A stretch of DNA of 64,000 nt from SIG480 sp045539475 (GTDB lineage Bacteria > Bacillota > Clostridia > Oscillospirales > JAAYXM01). This document shows, piece by piece, positions 25,531 through 34,365 of the stretch. Every line of letters starts with the position of its first letter. Position 1 is the stretch's first letter. The DNA is taken from contig JAZQFJ010000101.1 in NCBI GenBank assembly GCA_045539475.1, positions 1 to 64,000 on the forward strand, given 5' to 3'. A program made the position numbers and the translations under genes. The notes under the pieces were generated by a model, which had not been told where the DNA came from, did no database searches, and was given only the letters and a program-made list of their open reading frames with translations.

Positions 25531-25531
25531 T

Positions 25532-26806
25532 ATGAATACAGATATATTGATTGTTGGTTGCGGAGTTGCAGGGCTTTACTGTGCGCTGAATTTTCCCGAA
25601 AACAGAAACATCCTGATTGTGACAAAGAACAAGGCGCGAAGGAGCGACTCGTTCCTTGCACAAGGAGGCATCTGCGTATTAAGAGATGAAGCTGACTATC
25701 GGGCTTTTTTTGAGGATACCATGAAGGCAGGACACTATGAGAATAATCCGGATTCGGTGGATATTATGATTCGGTCATCACAAGGGGTTATTGAAGACCT
25801 TGTATCCTTCGGAGTTCGTTTTGAGAAAGACGGTGAAGCCTTCACTTATACAAAAGAGGGTGCTCATTCAACTCCGAGAATTCTTTTCCACGAGGATGAA
25901 ACAGGGAAAGAGATCACCTCCCATCTTCTGGAAACAGCCCGTAACAGAAAAAACATTACTCTTATAGAGAACTTTACAATGGTCGACCTTATATGCAATG
26001 ATAATACATGTTATGGAATCATTGGCCATGACGAAGCCGGGAACTATCAGGCTATAGGCGCAAACTACACTGTGTTGGCAACCGGGGGAATAGGCGGTCT
26101 GTTTGAACATTCAACAAATTATCGCCACCTGACGGGTGATTCCATTGCTCTTGCAATTAAATATGGTATAAAGTTGCAGAACATTGATTACATACAAATT
26201 CATCCTACTACTTTATTTACGAAAAAGGACGGCAGAGAGTTCCTCATTTCAGAGTCGGTAAGGGGAGAGGGTGCGATTCTTTTAAACTCAAAGGGAGAAC
26301 GCTTTGTGAATGAATTGCTTCCCCGTGATGCTGTTACAAAAGCTATTTTCGAAGAAATGAAAAAAGAAGGCAGTGAGCATGTGTGGCTGTCATTGGCGCC
26401 GATTCCTGAAAATGAAATAAAAACACACTTTCCTAACATATATAAGCATTGCCTTGAAGAAGGGTACGATGTAACAAAAGAACCCATTCCGGTGGTTCCG
26501 TCCCAGCATTATTATATGGGTGGGATAGATGTTGACGGATTCAGCAAAACGAGTATGGAGCGGCTGTATGCTGTAGGTGAAACTGCGTGCAACGGCGTTC
26601 ATGGAAAAAATCGTCTGGCAAGCAACTCGCTTCTGGAAAGCCTTGTTTTTGCGAAGCGTGCCGCATCGGATATCAATTTAAACTACAGCAATGTAAAGAA
26701 CACAATGGAAATCAGCTTAGATGAAACGGTCTATGAAAATTATGAGGAAAAATATAAGAAAATGATTTTGGAGTCAATAGAAAAGGAGAAAAAGAACCAT
26801 GAATAA
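25532..26806 (+). CDS. nadB: L-aspartate oxidase
   Basis: NadB oxidises L-aspartate to iminoaspartate for NadA; in anaerobes fumarate rather than oxygen is the likely electron acceptor. The 424-residue protein has the FAD motif LIVGCGVAGLYCA at the start, SFLAQGGI near residue 43, and HGKNRLASNSLLE near 360. It lacks much of the C-terminal helical domain of the 530-residue proteobacterial enzymes, as is common in clostridia. The ATG at 25532 directly follows the nadA stop; an in-frame upstream start at 25502 lies inside nadA. It overlaps nadC by 8 bases. Confidence 0.95.
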   Translation: MNTDILIVGCGVAGLYCALNFPENRNILIVTKNKARRSDSFLAQGGICVLRDEADYRAFFEDTMKAGHYENNPDSVDIMIRSSQGVIEDLVSFGVRFEKDGEAFTYTKEGAHSTPRILFHEDETGKEITSHLLETARNRKNITLIENFTMVDLICNDNTCYGIIGHDEAGNYQAIGANYTVLATGGIGGLFEHSTNYRHLTGDSIALAIKYGIKLQNIDYIQIHPTTLFTKKDGREFLISESVRGEGAILLNSKGERFVNELLPRDAVTKAIFEEMKKEGSEHVWLSLAPIPENEIKTHFPNIYKHCLEEGYDVTKEPIPVVPSQHYYMGGIDVDGFSKTSMERLYAVGETACNGVHGKNRLASNSLLESLVFAKRAASDINLNYSNVKNTMEISLDETVYENYEEKYKKMILESIEKEKKNHE

Positions 26807-27650
26807 TATTACGATGAAGCTTAATGCCGATGATGCAATTCTTGCGGCACTGAAAGAGGATATAACAAGCGAGGACATTACAACCAATTCTGTTATGCCT
26901 GATTATAGGTTGGGTGAAGTTGAGCTGATCTGTAAAGAAGACGGTGTTATTGCAGGTCTTGATGTGTTTAAGCGGGTGTTTGAGCTTCTGGATGATAAGA
27001 CAGAAGTTTCCTTTAATTGCAAAGACGGTGAATGTGTAAAAAACGGTCAGAAGCTTGGCACAGTTCGCGGAGACATCAGAGTTCTCCTTTCCGGTGAGCG
27101 TACAGCTCTTAATTATTTGCAGAGAATGAGCGGAATTGCAACATATACACGCAAAATCGCGGATCTTCTTAAGGGAACAAAAACAAAACTTCTCGATACA
27201 AGAAAAACCACACCCAATATGCGCGTGTTTGAAAAATATGCGGTAAAAGTAGGCGGCGGATATAATCACAGATTCAATTTGAGTGACGGTATTCTTCTAA
27301 AGGACAATCATATCGGAGCGGCCGGCGGAGTTAAGCAAGCAATCAGGATGGCAAAGGAATATGCTCCTTTTGTGCGTAAAATCGAAGTTGAAGTAGAAAA
27401 TCTTGATATGCTCAAGGAGGCGCTCGAAGCGGGTGCGGATATAATTATGCTTGACAATATGAGTGTAGAGGATATGAAAGAAGCAGTTCGGCTTACTGCA
27501 GGGAAGGCAGAAACCGAATGCAGCGGTAATGTAACAAAGGAGAATGTTGCAAGGCTTGTCGATATCGGAGTGGATTATATATCAAGCGGGGCAATAACTC
27601 ATTCAGCACCTATACTTGACCTTTCTCTTAAAAATCTTCATGCCGTTTGA
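26799..27650 (+). CDS. nadC: Nicotinate-nucleotide diphosphorylase (carboxylating)
   Basis: NadC converts quinolinate and PRPP to nicotinate mononucleotide, carbon dioxide and pyrophosphate. The 283-residue protein shows EDITSEDITT near the N-terminus, GERTALNYLQRMSGIAT near residue 100, LDTRKTTPNMR near 140 and the C-terminal SSGAITHS phosphate-binding segment. AAAGGAG lies ahead of the ATG inside the end of nadB. Third gene of the operon. Confidence 0.97.
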   Translation: MNNITMKLNADDAILAALKEDITSEDITTNSVMPDYRLGEVELICKEDGVIAGLDVFKRVFELLDDKTEVSFNCKDGECVKNGQKLGTVRGDIRVLLSGERTALNYLQRMSGIATYTRKIADLLKGTKTKLLDTRKTTPNMRVFEKYAVKVGGGYNHRFNLSDGILLKDNHIGAAGGVKQAIRMAKEYAPFVRKIEVEVENLDMLKEALEAGADIIMLDNMSVEDMKEAVRLTAGKAETECSGNVTKENVARLVDIGVDYISSGAITHSAPILDLSLKNLHAV

Positions 27651-27664
27651 TAAGGGGGATATGT

Positions 27665-28177
27665 ATGAAGGCAGAACAGAGAAGAAAAGAAATAGTTAAT
27701 GTAATGTTGTCTGAGAAGAAAGCAATATCAGGAAAAGCTCTTTCGGAGAAATTTGGTGTTTCAAGGCAAATCATAGTACAGGATATTTCTGCTTTAAAGG
27801 CTGCCGGTTACGAAATTATAGCAACTCATAGCGGTTATATTATGCAAACAACACCGCTTTGCGAAAGAGTGTTTAAAGTGTTCCATACCAAGGAGCAGAC
27901 AGAGAACGAGCTTAACATCATCGTTGATTTTGGCGGGACCATAGCTGATGTCTTTGTATGGCACAAGGTGTATGGGAAAATGGTTGCTCCGCTTAATATT
28001 GCGTCAAGATACCATATAGCGCAGTTCCTCGAAGGCATCAGAACAGGAAAATCAACTGAACTTATGAATGTCACCGGTGGATATCATTATCATACGGTTC
28101 GCGCCGAATCTGTTGAAGTTCTTGACAAGATAGAAAAGGCGCTTAAGACCAGTAATTACATTGTACCTGAGATATGA
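27665..28177 (+). CDS. niaR: Niacin-responsive transcriptional repressor NiaR
   Basis: The 170-residue protein has an N-terminal HTH_11 domain (ISGKALSEKFGVSRQIIVQD, residues about 20-40) and a C-terminal 3H domain whose histidines are visible in VFHTKEQ, VWHKVYG and YHYHTVRAES. NiaR represses NAD synthesis and niacin uptake genes when nicotinic acid is plentiful. The ATG at 27665 has AAGGGGG ahead of it; a TTG at 27647 would place that site within the gene. It ends the nad operon and probably autoregulates through the palindrome at 24564. Confidence 0.93.
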   Translation: MKAEQRRKEIVNVMLSEKKAISGKALSEKFGVSRQIIVQDISALKAAGYEIIATHSGYIMQTTPLCERVFKVFHTKEQTENELNIIVDFGGTIADVFVWHKVYGKMVAPLNIASRYHIAQFLEGIRTGKSTELMNVTGGYHYHTVRAESVEVLDKIEKALKTSNYIVPEI

Positions 28178-28195
28178 ACGAAAAAATATCAAGAA

Positions 28196-28236
28196 ACGCA
28201 CTTTGCCCGTTGATGAGTTGGGCAAAGTGCGTTTTT
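28196..28236 (+). terminator. Terminator of the nad operon
   Basis: A 13-bp stem (ACGCACTTTGCCC with GGGCAAAGTGCGT) around an 11-base loop is followed by TTTT. Confidence 0.9.
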
Positions 28237-28344
28237 GTTCTTGTGTTTTTTAAAGATTTAACGTTAGTTTAACCTTCCGGTTTTATAATAGTGCTGAAAT
28301 CAGGAAAATACTTTGGATTTGATACGGCTGCGGAGGTGATAAAA

Positions 28345-29010
28345 TTGAAATTCAGACATGAATATAAGCATCGGATTAACCTTGCTGATATTTACAGTCT
28401 CAGGACGAGACTATCGGCGGTTGCAAGGCACGACTCGAACTGTGATGCAGACGGAACATATTTTGTAAAAAGCTTGTACTTTGACAATTATATGGACAAA
28501 GCACTCAGAGAAAAGGTTGACGGAGTGAACAAGCGAGAAAAGTTTCGCATCAGGTACTACGGAACGGACACATCGTTTATCAGGCTCGAAAAGAAAAGCA
28601 AGATTAACGGATTATGTAATAAAATAAGCTGCCCTATTACCGCTGAAGAATGTCAGAAAATTATTGACGGCGATATTGAATTTATGAAAGATAGTGAATT
28701 TGAGTTGACGCGAGAGTTATACTCAAAAATGAAATATCAACTTCTTCGCCCGAAGTGCATAGTTGCATATACCCGTGAATGTTTTGTATATCCACCCGGT
28801 AATGTCAGGGTAACTCTTGATATGAATATCTGTGGCAGTAATAATGTAAAGGAATTCTTAAATCCGGATTTACCTTTCTTACAGACTTATCACGATGGGG
28901 TTTTAGAGGTGAAATGGGATGAATATCTTCCACAGATTATAAGGGACTCAGTTCAGGTTAAATCCAGAAGAAGTGCTGCCTTCTCCAAATATGCGGCAAT
29001 AAGAATATAA
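28345..29010 (+). CDS. VTC-domain protein (polyphosphate polymerase-like)
   Basis: The 221-residue protein consists of a VTC domain, a triphosphate-tunnel fold that in yeast Vtc4 makes polyphosphate from ATP. The N-terminal strand FRHEYKHRI, the KSLYFDNYMDKA segment, KFRIRYYG and FIRLEKKSK carry the basic and acidic residues that line the tunnel, and KWDEYLP with the Lys-Ser-Arg-Arg-Ser tail closes it. The TTG at 28345 is chosen because GGAGGTGAT lies just upstream and the protein then starts MKFRHEYKH; the in-frame GTG at 28291 sits right behind a TATAAT. It leads a run of genes for a membrane protein and two exported proteins. Whether it polymerises phosphate is inference from the family. 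Confidence 0.9.
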   Translation: MKFRHEYKHRINLADIYSLRTRLSAVARHDSNCDADGTYFVKSLYFDNYMDKALREKVDGVNKREKFRIRYYGTDTSFIRLEKKSKINGLCNKISCPITAEECQKIIDGDIEFMKDSEFELTRELYSKMKYQLLRPKCIVAYTRECFVYPPGNVRVTLDMNICGSNNVKEFLNPDLPFLQTYHDGVLEVKWDEYLPQIIRDSVQVKSRRSAAFSKYAAIRI

Positions 29011-29039
29011 ATATGCTTAATGGAAGGAAGTAAATAATT

Positions 29040-29711
29040 ATGACTTTTTCAGATGTATTTAAATCAAGTTTTTTATCAAACATCAATTCTTTTTCAACAC
29101 TCGATGTGCTTTTGGCACTCGGACTCTCCTTTGTTTTAGGTCTTTTTATCTTTTTAATCTATAAAAAGACCTATCAGGGTGTTATGTATTCAGATTCGTT
29201 TGGAATATCTTTAATCGCAATGTCGATGATTACAAGTCTTGTAATTATCGCAGTAACATCAAATGTTGTGTTATCACTCGGTATGGTCGGTGCTCTTTCT
29301 ATCGTTCGTTTCAGAACAGCAATTAAAGAGCCTATGGACATAGCATTTCTGTTTTGGGCAATTGCAGCAGGTATTGTGCTTGGTGCAGGGCTTCTTCCGC
29401 TTGCAATTATCGGTTCTGTTATCATTGGTATCGTAATCGTTGTTTTCTCAACAAGAAAAATCGGTGACACTCCGTATATTCTTGTTGTAAATTGCGCAGA
29501 CGAAGAAACAGAAAATGTGGTAAATACGTTTATTAAGGAAGACGCAAAGAAAAGTGTTCTTAAATCAAAATCAGTAAATAAATTAGGCATTGAACTTACT
29601 TATGAGGTTCGTATTAAAAATGACAATACAGGCTTCGTAACCAAAGTATCAGCCTGCGAGGGCGTAACCAATGCCGTTCTCGTTTCATATAACGGCGAGT
29701 ATATGTCGTAA
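29040..29711 (+). CDS. DUF4956 domain membrane protein
   Basis: The 223-residue protein has four hydrophobic segments in its first 135 residues (about 20-42, 55-75, 80-100, 105-135), with the family hallmark GALSIVRFRTAIKEP between helices, and a soluble C-terminal domain. DUF4956 genes commonly sit beside VTC-domain genes in bacteria, and the two are thought to act together at the membrane. The function is unknown. It lies 29 bases after the VTC gene and 5 bases before the secreted beta-helix gene. Confidence 0.9.
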   Translation: MTFSDVFKSSFLSNINSFSTLDVLLALGLSFVLGLFIFLIYKKTYQGVMYSDSFGISLIAMSMITSLVIIAVTSNVVLSLGMVGALSIVRFRTAIKEPMDIAFLFWAIAAGIVLGAGLLPLAIIGSVIIGIVIVVFSTRKIGDTPYILVVNCADEETENVVNTFIKEDAKKSVLKSKSVNKLGIELTYEVRIKNDNTGFVTKVSACEGVTNAVLVSYNGEYMS

Positions 29712-29716
29712 ATCCT

Positions 29717-31567
29717 ATGATAAGCTCGAAGAAATTTGATATAATCGCCATAGTTCTTACTGCATTGGTTTTAGTAGGCACAGTATGTGCGATGTTTCTT
29801 CCAAAAGATATGTTAACCGGAAATACTACGGGCGTTTTTAATTACGGCGATTTGCATACCGTAACAATTACCGAGGATGATTACTATACCGATTATGCCA
29901 AAAGCTCACCTGTTAAAATAAACCTGATGGGTGATTATATTGAAGCTTCAAGCAACAATATAAAAATTGACGGAACTGACGTAACTATACTTGGCGGCGG
30001 TGTGTACGTGTTATCCGGAATGCTTGATGACGGTACTGTAATTGTTGATTCTGAGGATGGAGCCGAAGTGAGACTTATCTTAAACGGAGTCAGTATTACT
30101 TCCTCTGACTTTTCGACGATAAATATACGTCAATCTGCAAAAACGGTAATTTCTCTTGCGGAAGGAACTGAAAATATTTTAACAGATGGAAGTGTATATA
30201 ACAAAGAAAAACTTGGAGCAGAAACAGCAGCTGCAATTTCCTCAAAGGATGATCTTGTTATAAACGGAAACGGAAGTCTTTCTGTTAACGCAAACTCATC
30301 TGACGGCATAAAAGCAAACGATTCTTTAAAAATTACCGGAGGAAGCATAAAAATTACCTCTGTTGATGACGGTATCAATGCCAATGACTATATTGCCGCA
30401 CTTAATACTTCAATGACGATAAATTCAGGCGGAGATGCAATTAAGTGTGAACATACGGAAGAGGAAAAAGGATTTATCGCCTTTGAAGAAAGCGTATTGT
30501 CTGTTACCTCGGGCGGTGACGGTGTTTACGCTTCATCTGCACTCTATATGAATGAAACAAAAGCTGATATTGTTTCCGGTGGCGGAAATGAAAATGCAGT
30601 TATAAAGCGCGGCGGATTTGGTGGCTTTGGCAGATTTGGAGTAAATAATTCCTCTACAGCCGATGACACACCGAGTACAAAAGCTATCAAAGCGGGAACA
30701 AATATCGTAATAAACGGCGGAAGCTTTAAGCTTGACAGTGCGGAGGATGCAATACATTCCGATAAGGATGTGGCTATTAACAAAGGAACATTTGAAATCT
30801 TATCGGGCGATGATGCTGTTCATGCAGAAATGAATCTTGTCCTTGAACCTGAAACATTAAATATTTCAAAATCTTATGAAGGATTAGAAGGTGCATACAT
30901 CACGATTAATGGCGGAGATATGCGCATTGTTTCAAACGATGACGGAATCAATGCCGCAGGTAAAAATTCTAACGGCGGAATGATGATGCCACCCGGAATG
31001 CGCGGAGGAGAAGAAAAAACTGCAGAAGAAGACATTTGGCTTACCGTAAATGACGGACACATATATATTGAAACATCAGGAGACGGCTTTGACTCAAACG
31101 GCTCCGCAGTTATGAATGGCGGCTTTCTTGAAATATATGGTCCCGAAAACAGCGGCAACGGTTCTATAGATGTTGGGGATGGCGGATATGTTCTTATTAT
31201 GAATGGCGGAAGTCTGCTTGCCGCAGGAAGCAGCGGAATGGCGGAACATCCGACAGAAAATTCTCCGCAGCAATCCTTAACCTTCTATCTTGATGAAATC
31301 AACGAATCAGGAAGCACGATAAGAATAACCGACAGTGCAGGAAATGAAATTATTTCAGGTACTTCAAGTAAACGGTTCAATTGGATATGTATAAGCACCG
31401 AAAGCTTAACCGAAGGCGAAACATATACTCTCTTTATTAACGAAACCGAAACTGCAAGCATAACGGCAAACGGCGGTTTTTCTTCCACGGGGACACGAAA
31501 CGGTGGATTCGGAGGTTTCGGCGGAGAAAGACCTGAAGGTAATTTTGGAAGGAGACAAAAGCAATGA
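29717..31567 (+). CDS. Secreted or membrane-anchored right-handed beta-helix protein (Cthe_2159-like)
   Basis: The 616-residue protein begins with a hydrophobic export segment (about residues 9-28) and then repeats a beta-helix unit of the kind (D/G)D-(G/A)-(I/V)-x-A, seen as DDGINAND, GDAIKC, GDGVYAS, EDAIHSD, DDAVHAE, DDGINAAG and GDGFDSNG. The arrangement matches Cthe_2159-type carbohydrate-binding proteins, which bind acidic polysaccharide with calcium. Gly/Phe-rich spots occur near residue 298 (GGFGGFGRFG) and at the C-terminus, and MMMPPGMRGGEEK at about 422-434. The PPGMRGG piece recurs in the sensor kinase two genes further on. The start follows DUF4956 by 5 bases; the next gene overlaps by 4 bases. 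The ligand is unknown. Confidence 0.85.
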   Translation: MISSKKFDIIAIVLTALVLVGTVCAMFLPKDMLTGNTTGVFNYGDLHTVTITEDDYYTDYAKSSPVKINLMGDYIEASSNNIKIDGTDVTILGGGVYVLSGMLDDGTVIVDSEDGAEVRLILNGVSITSSDFSTINIRQSAKTVISLAEGTENILTDGSVYNKEKLGAETAAAISSKDDLVINGNGSLSVNANSSDGIKANDSLKITGGSIKITSVDDGINANDYIAALNTSMTINSGGDAIKCEHTEEEKGFIAFEESVLSVTSGGDGVYASSALYMNETKADIVSGGGNENAVIKRGGFGGFGRFGVNNSSTADDTPSTKAIKAGTNIVINGGSFKLDSAEDAIHSDKDVAINKGTFEILSGDDAVHAEMNLVLEPETLNISKSYEGLEGAYITINGGDMRIVSNDDGINAAGKNSNGGMMMPPGMRGGEEKTAEEDIWLTVNDGHIYIETSGDGFDSNGSAVMNGGFLEIYGPENSGNGSIDVGDGGYVLIMNGGSLLAAGSSGMAEHPTENSPQQSLTFYLDEINESGSTIRITDSAGNEIISGTSSKRFNWICISTESLTEGETYTLFINETETASITANGGFSSTGTRNGGFGGFGGERPEGNFGRRQKQ

Positions 31568-31971
31568 TAAAGAAAATTTTGCCGATAATTCTATGCTTGA
31601 TATTAGTATTCGGCATAAGTGCTTCGGCAACAAATACACAAGGTGATACACCTGCGGAAAACAGTCAAGCCACAGAAGAAATACCCAATCGTCAAGGAAG
31701 ACCTCAAGGCGGAGGACGAGGTAATATGGGGATGCCTCCCAATATGCCAAGCGGTGAAGCACCGCCTGAATTACCCGAGGGAATGATACCTCCCGAAATG
31801 CCAAACGGAGAGATGCCTCCCGGCATGACAGAGCAGGAACAAGAAGCAGAGGGAAAAGCAGAAAATATAATTCTGACATTTGTTAAGATGTACAGTACCC
31901 CAATAATTTCGGTTGTATTATTGGCATTTGCTTTTGTATTTGTTATTTTCTACAAGCGAAAAAGTTATTAA
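31564..31971 (+). CDS. Small Pro/Met/Gly-rich surface protein with C-terminal membrane helix
   Basis: The 135-residue protein has an N-terminal signal peptide (ILPIILCLILVFGISASA), a low-complexity middle of about 60 residues with repeated PP-x-M and PEG/PNGEM steps (MGMPPNMP, GMIPPEMPNGEMPPGM), and a C-terminal transmembrane helix of about 20 residues with a basic tail, so it is probably anchored with the middle outside. No family is recognised. The ATG overlaps the stop of the beta-helix gene as ATGA, so translation is coupled. The repeat style resembles the MPPGM stretch of the beta-helix protein, which suggests they meet at the surface. Confidence 0.75.
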   Translation: MIKKILPIILCLILVFGISASATNTQGDTPAENSQATEEIPNRQGRPQGGGRGNMGMPPNMPSGEAPPELPEGMIPPEMPNGEMPPGMTEQEQEAEGKAENIILTFVKMYSTPIISVVLLAFAFVFVIFYKRKSY

Positions 31972-32033
31972 AAAACCTTGCGGGGCGGGCATTAAACTTG
32001 TCTGCCCTGACTTTGCTTTATATAACTGTTATC

Positions 32034-32062
32034 TTGTTTTTTGCAGCTTGAAATGCTATACT
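32034..32062 (+). promoter_or_regulatory. Putative promoter of the two-component pair
   Basis: TTGTTT and TATACT are separated by 17 bases, 44 bases ahead of the response regulator gene. It suggests that the pair can be transcribed separately from the structural genes. Confidence 0.45.
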
Positions 32063-32105
32063 ATAAGCATGAAAAGCTTTAATAATCGGCAAAAGAGGTG
32101 AAACT

Positions 32106-32777
32106 ATGCGACTTTTGGTTGTTGAAGATGAAAAGCATCTTAATAAGACATTAACAGAAAGACTGACAAAAATCGGCTATACTGTTGATAATTGCTTTGA
32201 CGGCGAGGATGCTTTATATTATATAGAAAACACACGGTATGACGGAATTATACTTGATATTATGATGCCAAAAATAAACGGTTTTGAAGTTCTTCGCATT
32301 ATGCGTGAGAAGAAAATTCTAGCTCCTGTTTTAATGCTTACGGCAAAAGATTCGGATGAAGATATAATAAACGGACTTGACCTTGGGGCAAATGACTATC
32401 TAACCAAACCCTTCTCTTTCGATGTTCTTTGTGCAAGGTTAAGAGCAATGCTGCGTCTGAAAGAAAATGTTACGGGTGCGATACTTGAAGTTGCAGATTT
32501 GAGCGTCGATACTGTGGCAAGAGTCGTAAAGCGTGGAGATACGGTAATCGAGCTTTCGTCAAAGGAATACTCAGTTTTAGAATATCTTATGCGCAACAAA
32601 GGCATTATCGTTTCAAAGGAAAAGATTGAAGAAAATATCCGGAACTATGAATATGAAGGCTCAAGCGATGTTATAAAAGTGTATATTCACCACCTTCGCA
32701 AAAAGATTGATGATAACTACGAGAAAAAACTCCTTCACACCGTCAAAAACGTGGGGTATGTGATAAAGGAAGATTGA
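32106..32777 (+). CDS. OmpR family response regulator
   Basis: A 223-residue regulator with a receiver domain (acidic pocket EDE at 7-9, phosphoacceptor Asp51 in LDIMMPK, Thr in LTAKDS, Lys in LTKPF) and a C-terminal winged helix ending in VKNVGYVI. AAGAGGTG precedes the ATG. The histidine kinase starts one base after its stop. It probably controls the VTC/DUF4956/beta-helix genes just upstream, which is inference from position. Confidence 0.95.
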   Translation: MRLLVVEDEKHLNKTLTERLTKIGYTVDNCFDGEDALYYIENTRYDGIILDIMMPKINGFEVLRIMREKKILAPVLMLTAKDSDEDIINGLDLGANDYLTKPFSFDVLCARLRAMLRLKENVTGAILEVADLSVDTVARVVKRGDTVIELSSKEYSVLEYLMRNKGIIVSKEKIEENIRNYEYEGSSDVIKVYIHHLRKKIDDNYEKKLLHTVKNVGYVIKED

Positions 32778-32778
32778 G

Positions 32779-34128
32779 ATGAAAAAGCCTGTTTCTATAA
32801 AAACAAGAATAACACTGTGGTACACATCACTTATGTTTGTACTTGTATTAGTTGTGCTTTTTTTGATCGGTGGTCTTTCTTATCAGCTTTCAATAGATAG
32901 TGTGGAAAAAGATGTTATTCTTCAGGTAACTCAGGTAAAAGAAAAATTATCTAAAAGACAGCCGGGTGTGTTTGAAATAGTTGAAAGCAAAGAAGAATTT
33001 AAAAATGTGTCTATATATGAACCAAATGGTAAATATATCGTAGGACAGTATAATTATGATATTGTAAATATTCCGTTTGAAGAAGGTGTACCCCGAAGAG
33101 AAAGCATAGACGGAAAAGATTATATCGTCTATGACACACGCACTCCGGGACCGCCGGGTATGCGTGGGGGATTTTGGATAAGGGGCGTTGAATCGGTTAA
33201 CTCCACAATGCTTTTGGGACGGTCTGCTATAATCATTATGCTTATTATAATACCGTTAATTTTGTTACTCACAGCACTGGGAGGATATTACATTACCAAG
33301 AAAGCGTTTAATCCCGTAAACAACATAGTAAAAACTGCAAATGATATTTCTGCTCAAAAAGATATTTCAAAGAGAATTGGAATTGCTCCCGATGCAAAAG
33401 AAGACGAGCTTCATCATTTGTCGGTCACACTTAATAAAATGCTTGATAAAATTGAAAATCTTATCAAGCAGGAAAAACAGTTTACATCGGATGCTTCCCA
33501 CGAGCTGAGAACACCAATAAGCGTTATTCTTGCGCAGGGCGAGTATCTTCTGGATATCGCAAAGGATGAGAAAGAGAGGGAACTTGCACAGGCGATTGTT
33601 GATAAAGCAAATCAGGCGTCGAAGCTGATATCCCGTCTTCTGCTTCTCGCAAGAATAGATCAAAACAGACAGAAATTCAATAAGGAAAAGGTTGACCTTG
33701 GGGTTATTGTTGATGTGGCAATTGAAAGTATGAAAGAATCAGCAGCACAAAAAGGGATTTTTCTTTTCGCAAATGTTGAGGAAGGAACTATTACAGAGGC
33801 TGATGAAGCTTTGCTGCTCTCTGTAATTACAAACCTTATCAGCAACGGTATTAAGTACGGCAAAGAATCAGGTAGAGTCTTAGTATCTGCTTCAAAGCTT
33901 GGTGACAAAACAGAAATTGTTGTTGCGGATAATGGTGTTGGTATATCTGAAGAACATATTGATAAGATATGGACTCGATTTTATCGTGTGGATGATGTCC
34001 GCAACGATGAATATGGCAGCAGCGGATTAGGTCTTTCAATGGTGAAAAGTATAATCGAACTTCATGGCGGGACAGTTGCCGTAAAAAGCGAATTCGGCAA
34101 AGGCACAGAATTCATAATAGTGATTTGA
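32779..34128 (+). CDS. Membrane sensor histidine kinase
   Basis: The 449-residue kinase has two transmembrane helices (about 13-35 and 152-175) around an extracytoplasmic domain of about 115 residues, then HAMP, HisKA with the phosphorylated His241 in SHELRTP, and a HATPase_c domain with NLISNGIKYG, DNGVGI and GSSGLGLSM. The extracytoplasmic domain contains PGPPGMRGGFW (PPGMRGG at 125-131), which repeats a motif of the neighbouring secreted beta-helix protein. It is encoded one base after its response regulator. Confidence 0.95.
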   Translation: MKKPVSIKTRITLWYTSLMFVLVLVVLFLIGGLSYQLSIDSVEKDVILQVTQVKEKLSKRQPGVFEIVESKEEFKNVSIYEPNGKYIVGQYNYDIVNIPFEEGVPRRESIDGKDYIVYDTRTPGPPGMRGGFWIRGVESVNSTMLLGRSAIIIMLIIIPLILLLTALGGYYITKKAFNPVNNIVKTANDISAQKDISKRIGIAPDAKEDELHHLSVTLNKMLDKIENLIKQEKQFTSDASHELRTPISVILAQGEYLLDIAKDEKERELAQAIVDKANQASKLISRLLLLARIDQNRQKFNKEKVDLGVIVDVAIESMKESAAQKGIFLFANVEEGTITEADEALLLSVITNLISNGIKYGKESGRVLVSASKLGDKTEIVVADNGVGISEEHIDKIWTRFYRVDDVRNDEYGSSGLGLSMVKSIIELHGGTVAVKSEFGKGTEFIIVI

Positions 34129-34200
34129 GATAAAAAACAGGCGTAACGGAAAAGCCGGTACGCTTGTTTCTTAGAAAATATGTACTATCCGGTATATGAA

Positions 34201-34326
34201 TTATTGATTTACGGTTTCTTTTTCTGCATCGGCAAGAATTCTCTTTCTGTCGCGGTTTGCGCTGCGGAGAACGAACTGCATTGTAACCGTTACCAAAAGC
34301 ATAAATACAATGTAGAAATATGGGAA
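34201..34326 (-). pseudogene. C-terminal remnant of a membrane protein
   Basis: On the minus strand a frame reads one hydrophobic helix (FYIVFMLLVTVTMQFVL) followed by a charged tail (RSANRDRKRILADAEKE) and a stop at 34201. It is bounded upstream by a stop codon, so only about 41 codons remain. The pattern fits the last helix and cytoplasmic tail of a transporter; no family is assigned. A 33-codon reading from the ATG at 34302 has no good ribosome-binding site. The rest of the 34129-34365 gap shows nothing else. Confidence 0.45.
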
Positions 34327-34365
34327 TTACGAATAAATGTTAATAAAAATTAAAAATAAAAATGC

